From assembly GCA_043812455.1 (NCBI GenBank), contig JBDRMB010000011.1, forward strand, positions 1 to 13,870: a stretch of 13,870 bases of DNA. The letters are read 5' to 3'. The notes under the pieces are model-generated. The model was not told the DNA's origin. It made no database searches and saw only the letters and a list, made by a program, of their open reading frames with translations. Positions 1-6,664 of this stretch are shown here, piece by piece (positions within the stretch are counted from its first letter, which is position 1; each line of letters starts with the position of its first letter). The DNA is from JABHQR01 sp043812455. GTDB lineage: Archaea; Nanobdellota; Nanobdellia; Woesearchaeales; GW2011-AR9. Position numbers and translations under genes: made by a program.

Positions 1-71
1 TCTCTTGTTGATTTTTTCTTCTTATGAAGATTAATGATTAATTGTCTTTCTTTTTCTTTAGCAGATTTCAT
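1..71 (-). CDS. Start of an unidentified leftward gene, cut by the window edge
   Basis: An open frame starts with ATG at 69-71 (complement) and runs off the window after 23 codons. The visible protein begins MKSAKEKERQLIINLHKKKK and continues with STR, so it is very basic. A good archaeal Shine-Dalgarno, AGGTGAT (75-81 complement), lies a few bases before the ATG, and a TATA-like ATTTATATTA (101-110 complement) lies at the right distance upstream. These two signals are the main reason to believe it. It is divergent from the surface-protein gene at 219. The family cannot be recognised from 23 residues. A DNA-binding helix-turn-helix start is conceivable but is only a guess. Confidence 0.5.
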   Translation of the reverse strand, partial: MKSAKEKERQLIINLHKKKKSTR

Positions 72-100
72 CTTATCACCTAAAGAAAGAAAAGATTAAC

Positions 101-110
101 TAATATAAAT
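101..110 (-). promoter_or_regulatory. TATA-like element of the leftward partial gene
   Basis: On the complement this reads ATTTATATTA. A transcription start about 26 bases downstream would fall near 81, immediately before the Shine-Dalgarno AGGTGAT and about 10 bases before the ATG. The match is by eye. Confidence 0.4.
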
Positions 111-178
111 ACTTTGCCCTATTACTTCTCGCGTTGACTAAATTGTCTAAAATCTTGTTTAAACAATACTTTTGGATT

Positions 179-196
179 GATAAAAGCTTAAATAAT
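179..196 (+). promoter_or_regulatory. BRE/TATA of the lamin-tail protein gene
   Basis: The sequence GATAAAAGCTTAAATAAT has an A-rich BRE-like part followed by a TATA-like CTTAAATA, about 30 bases before the ATG at 219. No Shine-Dalgarno precedes that ATG, which fits a leaderless transcript. The same AAAAGCTT core occurs before the aIF2-beta gene. A 12-base perfect palindrome TTGTTTAAACAA (155-166) lies just upstream and could be a regulator site or a chance AT-rich match. Confidence 0.45.
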
Positions 197-218
197 AATA
201 TAAGAACTACCTTTATAG

Positions 219-2465
219 ATGGTTTACATTCCAAGAGTTTTGATTTCCATTGTTTTCTTTGCTATTTTGTCCCAGTTAATTTCTGCTACTGTTGTGATTA
301 ATGAGATTATGTATGATCCCGGGCAATGTTCTGACACCTATTGTGAATGGGTAGAATTGTACAACCCACATGATTATAATATTAATCTTTCTGATTGCCA
401 ACTTTTAGGAAAAAGTCTTGATGGAACAATAAATAATAATTCCTATTTTTTAGCTGTTAGAAATTTAGCTAATTTTACCAATTATTTTTTAGCTCCAGAA
501 AATTATCAAGAACTTACTTTTAGTTTAACAAACGCGGGCAAAGAAATTGTTCTTGAAGGTAGCGAAAATTGTACAAATACATTTGATTATTCTGAATATA
601 CTGATTTTGCAGATAGCAACAACCACACCCTAGAACTTCGTGAAGGCGGTACCTGGGGAGAATCTCTTAATCAAGGTGGAACTCCCGGTTATGAAAATAG
701 CATTTTTTCTTTCTCTGAAGATTATTCAAAGTTAATAATTACTGAAGTGCTTCCGGACCCATTAGGCGACGATGATGGAGATAAACCAAATGGAGAATGG
801 ATAGAAATTTACAACACCGGAGATTCCCCATTGGATTTAGATGGTTTGTTTTTTACTGACCAAAACTATGAAAATGAGCTTTACATTGCAGATAACAAAG
901 TTATTTCTGATACTGGTACAGTAATTAATTCACAAGAGTACAAAGTAATTTACCGAGATCGTGATTCTGATTTTGCGTTAAATAATAATGGTTACGAAGA
1001 AGTTTTTCTTTATGAAGAAAGTGGAGGACAAAAAACAATTATTGACCAAATAACTTATTCTGGCTCAACAGAAGGAATGTCGTGGTCATTGATTTTTGGT
1101 GATGGTAATTGGTACTTGGCTATTCCTACACCTGGCACTGAAAACTCTTACAACCTTGGCTGTGATTGGGTTCTTGAACTTGAACTGGAAAATAATATAT
1201 TTCATAGTGAAGATTTGACTTTTAATCTTACCGTAAGACGCCTTGATGGTGTTGCTGATACAGTTACAGTTAAAGGGAAAATAGAAAATCTTTTTGGTGA
1301 AACTGTTAAAGAATATTCGCCCTGGACTGCACAACATATTACTACAAGTAATACCGAAGCTTATTCACCAAATCTCCCCGAAGGTGATTATCAAATAAGC
1401 TTTTGGATTGAAGATTTATCATGTGCAGATTATAATCTTGACAATAACCAGATAAACAGCTTAGTTGCCATCAATCCCCAATATAAAGATACAGAGTCTA
1501 GCTTATCTATTGAAAAAATTTACTTGGGTAGTGATGACGAAGCAGAATGGGGTGACCAATTTACTGTTAAAGTTAATATTTACAAAGGCCAGGAAACCAA
1601 ATATGCAATTGAACTTTGGGCAGAGCTGGATGATGAAACAGTAAGTAAAAGAAGCAAACTTAATATTTATGAAGAGTATCAAAATTATACAACAACCTTA
1701 CCTTTACAATTGTTAGCTAATTGTAATCAGCGGTTTTCTGATGGAAAAGTTACTTTACATCTTGAAGGTCTTGGTTTAGAAACTACTGAAAAATTTGATG
1801 TGTACGGTATTGATAATGAACTTTGCAAAGAATACTTGGATTATATTGATGAGCTTGGTCTTAATGATGATTCAAACAGTTTAGGTAACCAAGAAACATA
1901 CCAATTTATTGATTTGCCCTTATCAATTAATCCCGGACAAGTTATAGAAATAACTGTTCAAATTTTGGGAGATGATGAAGAACACGAATATTTAGCCTGG
2001 CCTTACTTGTACAAAGGGAATAAATGTTACTCCTGTTATGATTCCGCCGTTGAGCGCAATCAGAGTATTCAAGAATTTAAGTTGGCAAAAAATGAACTTA
2101 AGCAGATTTCATTCTTAATAAAAGTGGATGAAGAAATGGAAGATGGCATTTACAAGATAAAGACTAAACTCATTAAGGACCAACAAAAAACGGCAAAAGA
2201 GATTACTGAAGATATTTATGTTTTGTCTGGGCTTGCCGAGAACATTATGGAAGACGATCAAGAAACCTTCTCCGGACAGCTAGAGATTGACCAAATTGGC
2301 TCAGATTCTGGAAGGTTAAGCTTATTTTCTGCAAAAGATGCTGATAAATATGATGGAATTATAGTTTATGAATCCAGTTCAGAAAAAGCCAGGAAACTAG
2401 CACCTTACATTTTACTGGTAGCAGTATTTCTGCTGTTAATTTTGATGTTTAAGAAGAAAATATGA
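219..2465 (+). CDS. Secreted, membrane-anchored lamin-tail-domain surface protein
   Basis: The 748-residue product has an N-terminal hydrophobic signal peptide (about 1-23, ending near LISA). Two lamin-tail (LTD) domains follow: one from about 24 (TVVINEIMYDP, then EWVELYNP at 43-50) and one from about 171 (KLIITEVLPDP, then EWIEIYNT at 193-200). The second carries an acidic DDDGD (184-188) that may bind calcium. From about 314 to 700 the chain looks like several beta-sandwich (Ig/CARDB-like) segments. Several N-x-S/T sequons are visible, for example N85-F-T and N135-H-T. A C-terminal membrane segment (about 729-744) ends with KKKI, a stop-transfer signal. The product should therefore sit on the outer face of the cell, anchored by its C-terminus. 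LTD domains in prokaryotes are found on secreted proteins, often beside enzymes; no enzyme domain is visible here. Its role is unknown; adhesion, envelope structure or ligand binding are possible. The downstream HAD gene has its own promoter. Confidence 0.8.
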   Translation: MVYIPRVLISIVFFAILSQLISATVVINEIMYDPGQCSDTYCEWVELYNPHDYNINLSDCQLLGKSLDGTINNNSYFLAVRNLANFTNYFLAPENYQELTFSLTNAGKEIVLEGSENCTNTFDYSEYTDFADSNNHTLELREGGTWGESLNQGGTPGYENSIFSFSEDYSKLIITEVLPDPLGDDDGDKPNGEWIEIYNTGDSPLDLDGLFFTDQNYENELYIADNKVISDTGTVINSQEYKVIYRDRDSDFALNNNGYEEVFLYEESGGQKTIIDQITYSGSTEGMSWSLIFGDGNWYLAIPTPGTENSYNLGCDWVLELELENNIFHSEDLTFNLTVRRLDGVADTVTVKGKIENLFGETVKEYSPWTAQHITTSNTEAYSPNLPEGDYQISFWIEDLSCADYNLDNNQINSLVAINPQYKDTESSLSIEKIYLGSDDEAEWGDQFTVKVNIYKGQETKYAIELWAELDDETVSKRSKLNIYEEYQNYTTTLPLQLLANCNQRFSDGKVTLHLEGLGLETTEKFDVYGIDNELCKEYLDYIDELGLNDDSNSLGNQETYQFIDLPLSINPGQVIEITVQILGDDEEHEYLAWPYLYKGNKCYSCYDSAVERNQSIQEFKLAKNELKQISFLIKVDEEMEDGIYKIKTKLIKDQQKTAKEITEDIYVLSGLAENIMEDDQETFSGQLEIDQIGSDSGRLSLFSAKDADKYDGIIVYESSSEKARKLAPYILLVAVFLLLILMFKKKI

Positions 2466-2474
2466 ATACAATTA

Positions 2475-2491
2475 CAAAAAAGATTTAAAAC
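2475..2491 (+). promoter_or_regulatory. BRE/TATA of the HAD hydrolase gene
   Basis: AAAAAAGATTTAAAACA lies about 30 bases before the ATG at 2516, matching the spacing for a leaderless transcript. It probably drives the HAD gene and rnz together, because only 18 bases separate those two genes. Confidence 0.5.
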
Positions 2492-2515
2492 ATCAGATCT
2501 TGGAGACAACTAATC

Positions 2516-3154
2516 ATGACAAAAATAATTTTGTTTGACTTTTGGGGAACTTTGGTAGAGAATGGGGTTTGGAGCCCAATCAAACAAGTTAGAAATATTT
2601 TGGGAATCAGAATACCCTTCTCTGAATATGTAGTAAGAATGGAAAGGGCTATGATGATAAAGAAGTATTCTAATTTGCGAGAAGCCTTTGAAGCTGTCTC
2701 TGGAGAGTTTTCTATTCCAATTGACAATTATAAAATTGAAAAATTAGTGGGATTATGGAACAAATCTTGGATGTTAGCACAACCATATCCCGAAGTTAAA
2801 GAAATTCTAACTAAATTGAAAAAAAAATATAAGTTAGTTTTAGTGTCCAACACAGATCCCTTTTCAATTGAAAATGTGTTAGAGAAGTTTGATTTAAAAG
2901 GATTATTTGATCAAAATTTTTTATCCTATCAAATAGGTCAGATTAAGAGTGATCCAGAATTTTTTAAACAAATCTTGAAAGAACTGAATGTTGATAAAGA
3001 AGATTGTGTTATGGTTGGTGATAGTATACAAAGTGACATTATTCCAGCAAAACGTTTAGAAATTAAGGCTATCCTAGTTGATCGAAGAAATTCTAGGGAC
3101 TATCACCCCAAAATTAAAAATTTGCAAGAATTAGAGAAAGTTTTAAGTATCTAG
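2516..3154 (+). CDS. HAD-superfamily hydrolase
   Basis: This 212-residue protein has the HAD core with a helical cap. Motif I is LFDFWGTL, with nucleophile Asp8. Motif II is VLVSNTDP (Ser111), motif III is Lys144 in GQIKSDPEFF, and motif IV is VMVGDSIQSD (Asp169 and Asp174). The cap lies at about residues 15-90. The position two after the nucleophile is Trp10, not the Asp that serves as general acid/base in HAD phosphatases. L-2-haloacid dehalogenases have a Tyr at the equivalent place (DAYGT), and DFWGT variants are also seen in uncharacterised HAD proteins. The chemistry is therefore open: a phosphatase with a relaxed acid/base or another hydrolytic activity. Substrate cannot be inferred. 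The gene is followed after 18 bases by rnz, so the two are probably co-transcribed. Confidence 0.88.
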   Translation: MTKIILFDFWGTLVENGVWSPIKQVRNILGIRIPFSEYVVRMERAMMIKKYSNLREAFEAVSGEFSIPIDNYKIEKLVGLWNKSWMLAQPYPEVKEILTKLKKKYKLVLVSNTDPFSIENVLEKFDLKGLFDQNFLSYQIGQIKSDPEFFKQILKELNVDKEDCVMVGDSIQSDIIPAKRLEIKAILVDRRNSRDYHPKIKNLQELEKVLSI

Positions 3155-3172
3155 TTCTTTGTTTCTGAAGGT

Positions 3173-4066
3173 ATGGTACAAGTAACATTTCTTGGAACTA
3201 GTAGTATGCAACCAACCAAACAAAGAAACCATACCAGTATCTTGCTAAATTATAAATCAGAAAATATTCTATTTGACTGTGGTGAGGGAACTCAGCGACA
3301 GTTACGTTTAGCAGGAATTAAACCAAGCAAAATTACGCGAATTTGTATAAGTCATTGGCATGGTGACCACGTACTAGGAATTCCGGGATTAATCAGCACC
3401 ATGGGTACTGACCAATTTGCTAAAAAATTACATGTTTATGGTCCAAGTGGCAGTAAGAAATACATGGATTACATGTTAAAAGCCTTTTTTAGTGTAGATG
3501 TTATTGATTTTGAAGTTCATGAGGTAAATTCTGGAATAATTTATGAGAGTGATGACTTTTTACTTAGTACTGAATCTTTAAAACATAGTTCTGCATGTCA
3601 AGGGTATGCATTTGTAGAAAAAGATAGGTTAAAGATTAACACAGCCAAGGCTAAAAAGTTAGGATTGAAAGAAGGGCCAATCATGGGAAAATTGCAAGCT
3701 GGAAAAAATATAGTTATTGATGGTAAAAAAATCTTAGCAAAAGATGTGACCTACAATGTTAAAGGTAAAAAGTTTGCTTATGTCGCAGACACTAGACCCT
3801 GTGATGGCGCTAACATTCTAGCAGAAAATGCTGACTTGTTAGTTACAGAATCTTCTTATCATAGTAATGAACAGCAAAAAGCACGAGAATATCTGCATTT
3901 AACAGCTAAAGAAGCAGCCTTAATTGCTAGTAATGCTGGAGCAAAAAAACTTATTTTAATTCATCCAAGCTTAAGGTACAAAGATGTTAATGTCTTAGTA
4001 GAGGACGCGTTAGAGTGTTTTCCAGACGTGATTTTTGCTGAAGATTTGATGAAAGTTAATTTTTAG
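3173..4066 (+). CDS. rnz: Ribonuclease Z (tRNase Z, short form)
   Basis: This enzyme endonucleolytically removes the 3' trailer of precursor tRNA before CCA addition or charging. At 297 residues it is the usual short, homodimeric form. It begins with the typical VTFLGTSSMQPTKQRN, and the metallo-beta-lactamase zinc ligands are all visible: H61, H63, D65 and H66 (SHWHGDH), H138 (LKHSSA), D206 (VADTRP) and H264 (LIHPS). H242 in the EYLHLTAKEA segment is the expected conserved catalytic histidine. The region at about 150-195 between H138 and D206 corresponds to the flexible exosite arm that grips tRNA. It follows the HAD gene closely. No Shine-Dalgarno with sensible spacing is seen (GAAGGT abuts the ATG), but the N-terminus fits the family exactly, so I keep this start. 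Confidence 0.95.
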   Translation: MVQVTFLGTSSMQPTKQRNHTSILLNYKSENILFDCGEGTQRQLRLAGIKPSKITRICISHWHGDHVLGIPGLISTMGTDQFAKKLHVYGPSGSKKYMDYMLKAFFSVDVIDFEVHEVNSGIIYESDDFLLSTESLKHSSACQGYAFVEKDRLKINTAKAKKLGLKEGPIMGKLQAGKNIVIDGKKILAKDVTYNVKGKKFAYVADTRPCDGANILAENADLLVTESSYHSNEQQKAREYLHLTAKEAALIASNAGAKKLILIHPSLRYKDVNVLVEDALECFPDVIFAEDLMKVNF

Positions 4067-4077
4067 AATTTTTATTT

Positions 4078-4099
4078 ACCAAATTTATTATTATAAAAC
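4078..4099 (+). promoter_or_regulatory. Possible promoter of hjc
   Basis: The 50-base gap after rnz contains the AT-rich AAATTTATTATTATAAAAC. Two TATA-like centres are possible, about 32 and 24 bases before the hjc ATG. The first matches the spacing of the other genes here. Read-through from rnz is also possible. Confidence 0.3.
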
Positions 4100-4116
4100 A
4101 ATTTAGGAAATTCAAA

Positions 4117-4515
4117 ATGCCAAATTGGAAAGCTAAAGGAAGTAATGCCGAACGAGAGCTAATCAAACGCCTACACGAAGAAAGCTGGAGTGCGGTAAGA
4201 ATGGCTGGTTCTGGTAGTACCAGATTTCCAAGTCCTGACATTTTAGCTGGAAATGGCCATAGAAGAATTGCTGTTGAATGCAAAGTTACCAAAGATAAAA
4301 AAAAATATTTTACAAAAGAAGAAATTGAACAATTGAAAACTTTTGCCACAAATTTTGGTGCAGAATCGTGGGTTGGAATACGATTTGCTGGCGAAGATTG
4401 GCTTTTTTTCATGCTTGAAGATTTGGAAAAAACTAACTGTTCTTTTGTCGCAACTTTAGATATGGCAGCAATGAAAGGCTTAACCTTAACCGAATTATTA
4501 AAAAATTCTGAATGA
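4117..4515 (+). CDS. hjc: Holliday junction resolvase Hjc
   Basis: Hjc cleaves four-way DNA junctions during archaeal recombination and fork repair. The 132-residue length is usual for the family. The nuclease fold signature is complete: KGSNAERE (7-14, with acidic Glu12), a basic VRMAGSGSTRFPSPDI with metal ligand Asp41, and VECK with Glu54 and Lys56. These are the restriction-endonuclease-like E, D, E-x-K residues known to bind magnesium in Hjc. The C-terminal part (about 85-132) contains the beta strand SWVGIRFAGEDWLFF and a helix that would take part in the dimer. The start codon gives the typical MPNWKAKGSNAER beginning. It lies between rnz and tfe on the same strand. A long reverse-strand reading frame over this gene is only a shadow. 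Confidence 0.93.
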   Translation: MPNWKAKGSNAERELIKRLHEESWSAVRMAGSGSTRFPSPDILAGNGHRRIAVECKVTKDKKKYFTKEEIEQLKTFATNFGAESWVGIRFAGEDWLFFMLEDLEKTNCSFVATLDMAAMKGLTLTELLKNSE

Positions 4516-4540
4516 TTACTAGAACCTATCTTGGCAAAAA

Positions 4541-4556
4541 ACGAAAGATTTAAATG
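4541..4556 (+). promoter_or_regulatory. BRE/TATA upstream of tfe
   Basis: ACGAAAGATTTAAATG is the best BRE plus TATA match in the 129-base gap between hjc and tfe. It predicts transcription from near 4578, leaving a leader of about 65 bases before the tfe ATG at 4645. This leader is longer than for the neighbours, so either tfe has a true 5' leader or a weaker, closer TATA (for example ATAATTAAAG at 4597-4606) is used. Confidence 0.4.
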
Positions 4557-4644
4557 CCTATTGTGTCAGAAATGTTATTACTCTTAATAGATACTATAAT
4601 TAAAGAACTGTAAAATAACCATAAAATCCTTTAAAAAACCCAAA

Positions 4645-5469
4645 ATGCGCCTAACTCAAAAAAAAATTGATGAAGTTGTAACCAAAATTCTTGGTGAAGG
4701 TGGCTTAGAATTGGTCACTTTACTTAAACAAAAAGAAAACATTTCTGAGTTTGATCTGGCAAAAAGACTCAATTTAGATATCAAAGTTATCCGAAAAATG
4801 CTTTATTTGCTTTACAACCACAACCTAGTTTCATTTACACGTAAAAAAGATAAACAAAAAGGGTGGTACATTTATTATTGGACCTTGATTAATGAAGGTT
4901 TAAAATTTGCTTATTTAAAACGACAAAGAAAGTTATTAGAAAGGATAGAAGATACCCTAGATCGGGAGAAAAAGCAATTGTTTTTCAGCTGTCCGGGAGA
5001 ATGTGTAAGACTGGATTTTGATGATTCAATGGATTTTGAATTCCATTGCCCAGAATGTGGTAAATTATTAGGACAAGATGATAACAAAGTGAGGATTGAA
5101 GAGTTAACTAAAAAGCTTAAAGAAGTTCAGGCAGAAATTGAAGCTGCAACAGAAGCACGGAAAGTAAAAAGAGTAAAACGTAGAGTTGCAGCAAAGAAGA
5201 AAGAAGTGAAAAAGAAGATTAGAGCTGCCACAAAAAAGAAAGTTCCTGCTAAAAAGAAAGAAACAAAAAAGAAAACGGTAAGCAAGAAAAAAGCCACAAA
5301 GAAAAAAACTATAGGAAAAACAGTTACTAAAAAGAAAGTTGTAAAAGAAATGGTCGCTAAGAAAACAATAGTGAAAAAGAAATCTCCTAGTAAGAAAACA
5401 AAAACTGTCAAGGAACAAACGCCCGCAAAAAAAACAACCAAAAAGAAAGTTACGATGAAGAAAAAGTAA
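4645..5469 (+). CDS. tfe: Transcription factor E alpha subunit (TFE) with lysine-rich tail
   Basis: TFE stimulates promoter opening by RNA polymerase with TBP and TFB; it is the counterpart of eukaryotic TFIIE-alpha. Residues 1-90 form the extended winged helix (ISEFDLAKRLNLDIKVIRKM, then LYNHNLVSF, then the YYW strand at 77-79). Residues 88-112 are a charged linker helix, and 113-142 the zinc ribbon with C116, C120, C135 and C138. The first knuckle is C-x3-C (CPGEC), whereas the common form is C-x2-C. A coiled-coil-like helix covers about 148-172. Ordinary archaeal TFE ends near here, at about 170-180 residues. This one continues with about 100 residues built of KKK blocks separated by A, T, V, S and P: 46 Lys and 5 Arg among residues 171-274, with only 4 Glu. 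It resembles histone H1 or HU tails and probably binds DNA or RNA. No frameshift is seen. The downstream small gene is convergent. Confidence 0.9.
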   Translation: MRLTQKKIDEVVTKILGEGGLELVTLLKQKENISEFDLAKRLNLDIKVIRKMLYLLYNHNLVSFTRKKDKQKGWYIYYWTLINEGLKFAYLKRQRKLLERIEDTLDREKKQLFFSCPGECVRLDFDDSMDFEFHCPECGKLLGQDDNKVRIEELTKKLKEVQAEIEAATEARKVKRVKRRVAAKKKEVKKKIRAATKKKVPAKKKETKKKTVSKKKATKKKTIGKTVTKKKVVKEMVAKKTIVKKKSPSKKTKTVKEQTPAKKTTKKKVTMKKK

Positions 5470-5529
5470 TTTTTCTTAACTTCTAAGATTATTTCTAAAA
5501 TTTAAAGAATTATTAAAAATAAATAAAAT
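5470..5529. terminator. AT-rich convergent terminator region
   Basis: Sixty bases separate the stop of tfe from the stop of the leftward small gene. The top strand begins with an oligo-T run right after the tfe stop (TTTTTCTT). The complement is also T-rich (TTTATTTTATTTATTTTTAA) just after the other stop. Archaeal transcription ends at such oligo-T stretches. No stable hairpin is seen. Confidence 0.4.
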
Positions 5530-5787
5530 TTATTTTCTTTTTCTCTTAACTGGTTTTTTGCGAGATTTTTTAGGTTTTGACTTTACTAATTTGGCTGGTT
5601 TTCGCTTAACTGCTCGTTCAATAATTGTTTCTTCTTTCAATATTTTTGATGCTAATTTTTGGATATTAAGTTCCATGCCAGCAACTCTTCGTTCCAACAT
5701 AATTAAAACCCTTAAAGAATACACAATTGCAGCTAAAGTACCAATAATAACCGCCAAGATAACTTCTGCTAAAGATAATCCTACCAT
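5530..5787 (-). CDS. Small single-pass membrane protein with basic C-terminal tail
   Basis: I do not recognise this 85-residue protein. It starts with a hydrophobic segment (about 4-31: SLAEVILAVIIGTLAAIVYS and onward). An amphipathic, probably coiled-coil stretch follows (LERRVAGMELNIQKLASKIL, about 31-50). It ends in a strongly basic tail (about 60-85, 16 of 26 residues Lys or Arg, with KPKKSRKKPVKRKRK). A Shine-Dalgarno GAGGTG (5794-5799 complement) precedes the ATG with suitable spacing, which strongly favours this strand over the overlapping rightward reading frame. The topology suggests an N-terminal membrane anchor with a basic tail in the cytoplasm, able to touch nucleic acid, ribosomes or acidic lipid. 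The gene converges with tfe, whose product also has a basic tail, and is divergent from the aIF2-beta gene. Confidence 0.72.
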   Translation of the reverse strand: MVGLSLAEVILAVIIGTLAAIVYSLRVLIMLERRVAGMELNIQKLASKILKEETIIERAVKRKPAKLVKSKPKKSRKKPVKRKRK

Positions 5788-5793
5788 ATTTTA

Positions 5794-5799
5794 CACCTC
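5794..5799 (-). promoter_or_regulatory. Shine-Dalgarno of the small membrane protein gene
   Basis: The complement reads GAGGTG, six bases before the ATG. It matches the archaeal 16S anti-Shine-Dalgarno (GGAGGTGA-type) and decides the strand and start of this short gene. Most other genes in the window lack such a site. Confidence 0.6.
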
Positions 5800-5883
5800 A
5801 TTTTTTATTATTATAAACGTCATTTAATTAATTATGATGGAATATTTATTTTTTGATATTTAAATGTTTGCTTGTAAGAAGGT

Positions 5884-5899
5884 AAAAAGCTTTATAAAA
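5884..5899 (+). promoter_or_regulatory. BRE/TATA of the aIF2-beta operon
   Basis: AAAAAGCTTTATAAAA is the cleanest promoter in the window: an A-rich BRE then CTTTATAAAA, with the ATG at 5925 about 30 bases beyond the TATA centre. It implies a leaderless message for the aIF2-beta and DUF424 genes. The divergent small membrane gene starts upstream, so the 137-base gap (5788-5924) serves both. Confidence 0.6.
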
Positions 5900-5924
5900 C
5901 AGCGAGAAAACTAGAACCTATACA

Positions 5925-6335
5925 ATGGAAGATTATGAAACTATGCTTAAAAAAGTACAAGAAGAATTGCCAGAACATCTGTCATCTTCTGATCGTTTCG
6001 TTATTGATAAGGTTAAAGGCCATCTTGAAGGTAACAAGACCATAATTATCAATTTGAAAAAAATTGCAAAAGATTTGAGTAGAGAACCAACTCATTTATT
6101 GAAATATTTATTAAGAGAAACCGCAAGTTCTGGTAAATTTGTTAGTGAAAGAGCAATTTTCAATTCCAAAATAGCTGCAACAACACTTAATAAAAAAATT
6201 AAAAAGTATGTTAGTGAATTTGTATTCTGTTCTGAATGTGGAAAACCAGAAACACAACTTACTGAAGATAAAGGAATTTCATATTTGCGTTGTCTAGCTT
6301 GCGGTAGTAAGAAACCAGTTAAAACAATTAAGTAA
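5925..6335 (+). CDS. eif2b: Translation initiation factor aIF2 subunit beta
   Basis: aIF2 is the heterotrimer that delivers initiator methionyl-tRNA to the small ribosomal subunit; the beta subunit contacts gamma and modulates the complex. The 136-residue length is standard. It has the N-terminal helix that docks on gamma (about 1-18), the central alpha-beta domain (residues 24-98, with the family-typical RFVIDKVKGHLEGNKTII and LLKYLLRE) and a C-terminal zinc ribbon with C102, C105, C123 and C126 (CSEC and CLAC knuckles). The DUF424 gene follows after 20 bases. Confidence 0.96.
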   Translation: MEDYETMLKKVQEELPEHLSSSDRFVIDKVKGHLEGNKTIIINLKKIAKDLSREPTHLLKYLLRETASSGKFVSERAIFNSKIAATTLNKKIKKYVSEFVFCSECGKPETQLTEDKGISYLRCLACGSKKPVKTIK

Positions 6336-6355
6336 AATTTATTCAAAAACTTAAA

Positions 6356-6664
6356 ATGATAGCTGAAAAATTTATAGTAAAGGAAATTGATTCTAAAAAT
6401 GGAATTATTTTAGTAATTACCGACCCCGAACTTCTTGGAAAAAAATTTGAAACTGAAATGTTACAGTTAGATTTAAGTAACAGTTTTTATCAAGGTGAAA
6501 AAAAATCTGCTGAAAAAGTTTTAGCAATGATTAACAAAGCATACATTTTACACATCACAGGTGAAAAAGCATTGCGATTAGTTTCTGATCTGGGGTTAAT
6601 CGACCAGAGTAAAGTATTAAAAATTGATAATATTCCTCATGCTGAAGTCTATTTAGGTGAATAA
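6356..6664 (+). CDS. DUF424 family protein
   Basis: This 102-residue protein resembles the archaeal DUF424 family in length and layout. It has a beta-rich start with DPELLGKKFE (23-32), then LDLSNSFYQGEKKSAEKVLAMI, ILHITGEKALRLVSDLGLID, and IPHAEVYLG at the end. The SFYQGE and NIPHAEV stretches are the most recognisable. The family is archaeal and often sits beside translation genes; here it lies 20 bases after aIF2-beta and is surely co-transcribed. This suggests a link to translation or RNA handling, but no biochemical function is established as far as I know. Two consecutive TAA stops end the gene. The assignment rests on recalled family pattern, not on a search. Confidence 0.8.
   Translation: MIAEKFIVKEIDSKNGIILVITDPELLGKKFETEMLQLDLSNSFYQGEKKSAEKVLAMINKAYILHITGEKALRLVSDLGLIDQSKVLKIDNIPHAEVYLGE

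Noticed and set aside
4056..4412. Reverse-strand open frame of 118 codons over hjc
   Set aside because: It overlaps a clear Hjc with all catalytic residues, and its own translation shows no recognisable fold; it is a shadow of the hjc codon pattern.
4554..4613. 19-codon open frame (MPIVSEMLLLLIDTIIKEL) in the tfe leader
   Set aside because: Its ATG overlaps the TATA-like element, so it would lie upstream of the predicted transcript start; length is within chance.
5104..5441. Two reverse-strand frames very rich in Phe, opposite the TFE tail
   Set aside because: They are the antisense of repeated AAG/AAA lysine codons; Phe and Leu runs arise automatically.
5155..5469. TFE tail as a frameshift artefact
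   Set aside because: The frame is continuous from the ribbon through a helix into the tail, codons remain normal, and the antisense and other frames give nothing better.
5558..5827. Rightward open frame of 89 codons opposite the small membrane gene
   Set aside because: It has no Shine-Dalgarno or well-placed promoter, while the leftward frame has GAGGTG, a clean membrane segment and a basic tail.
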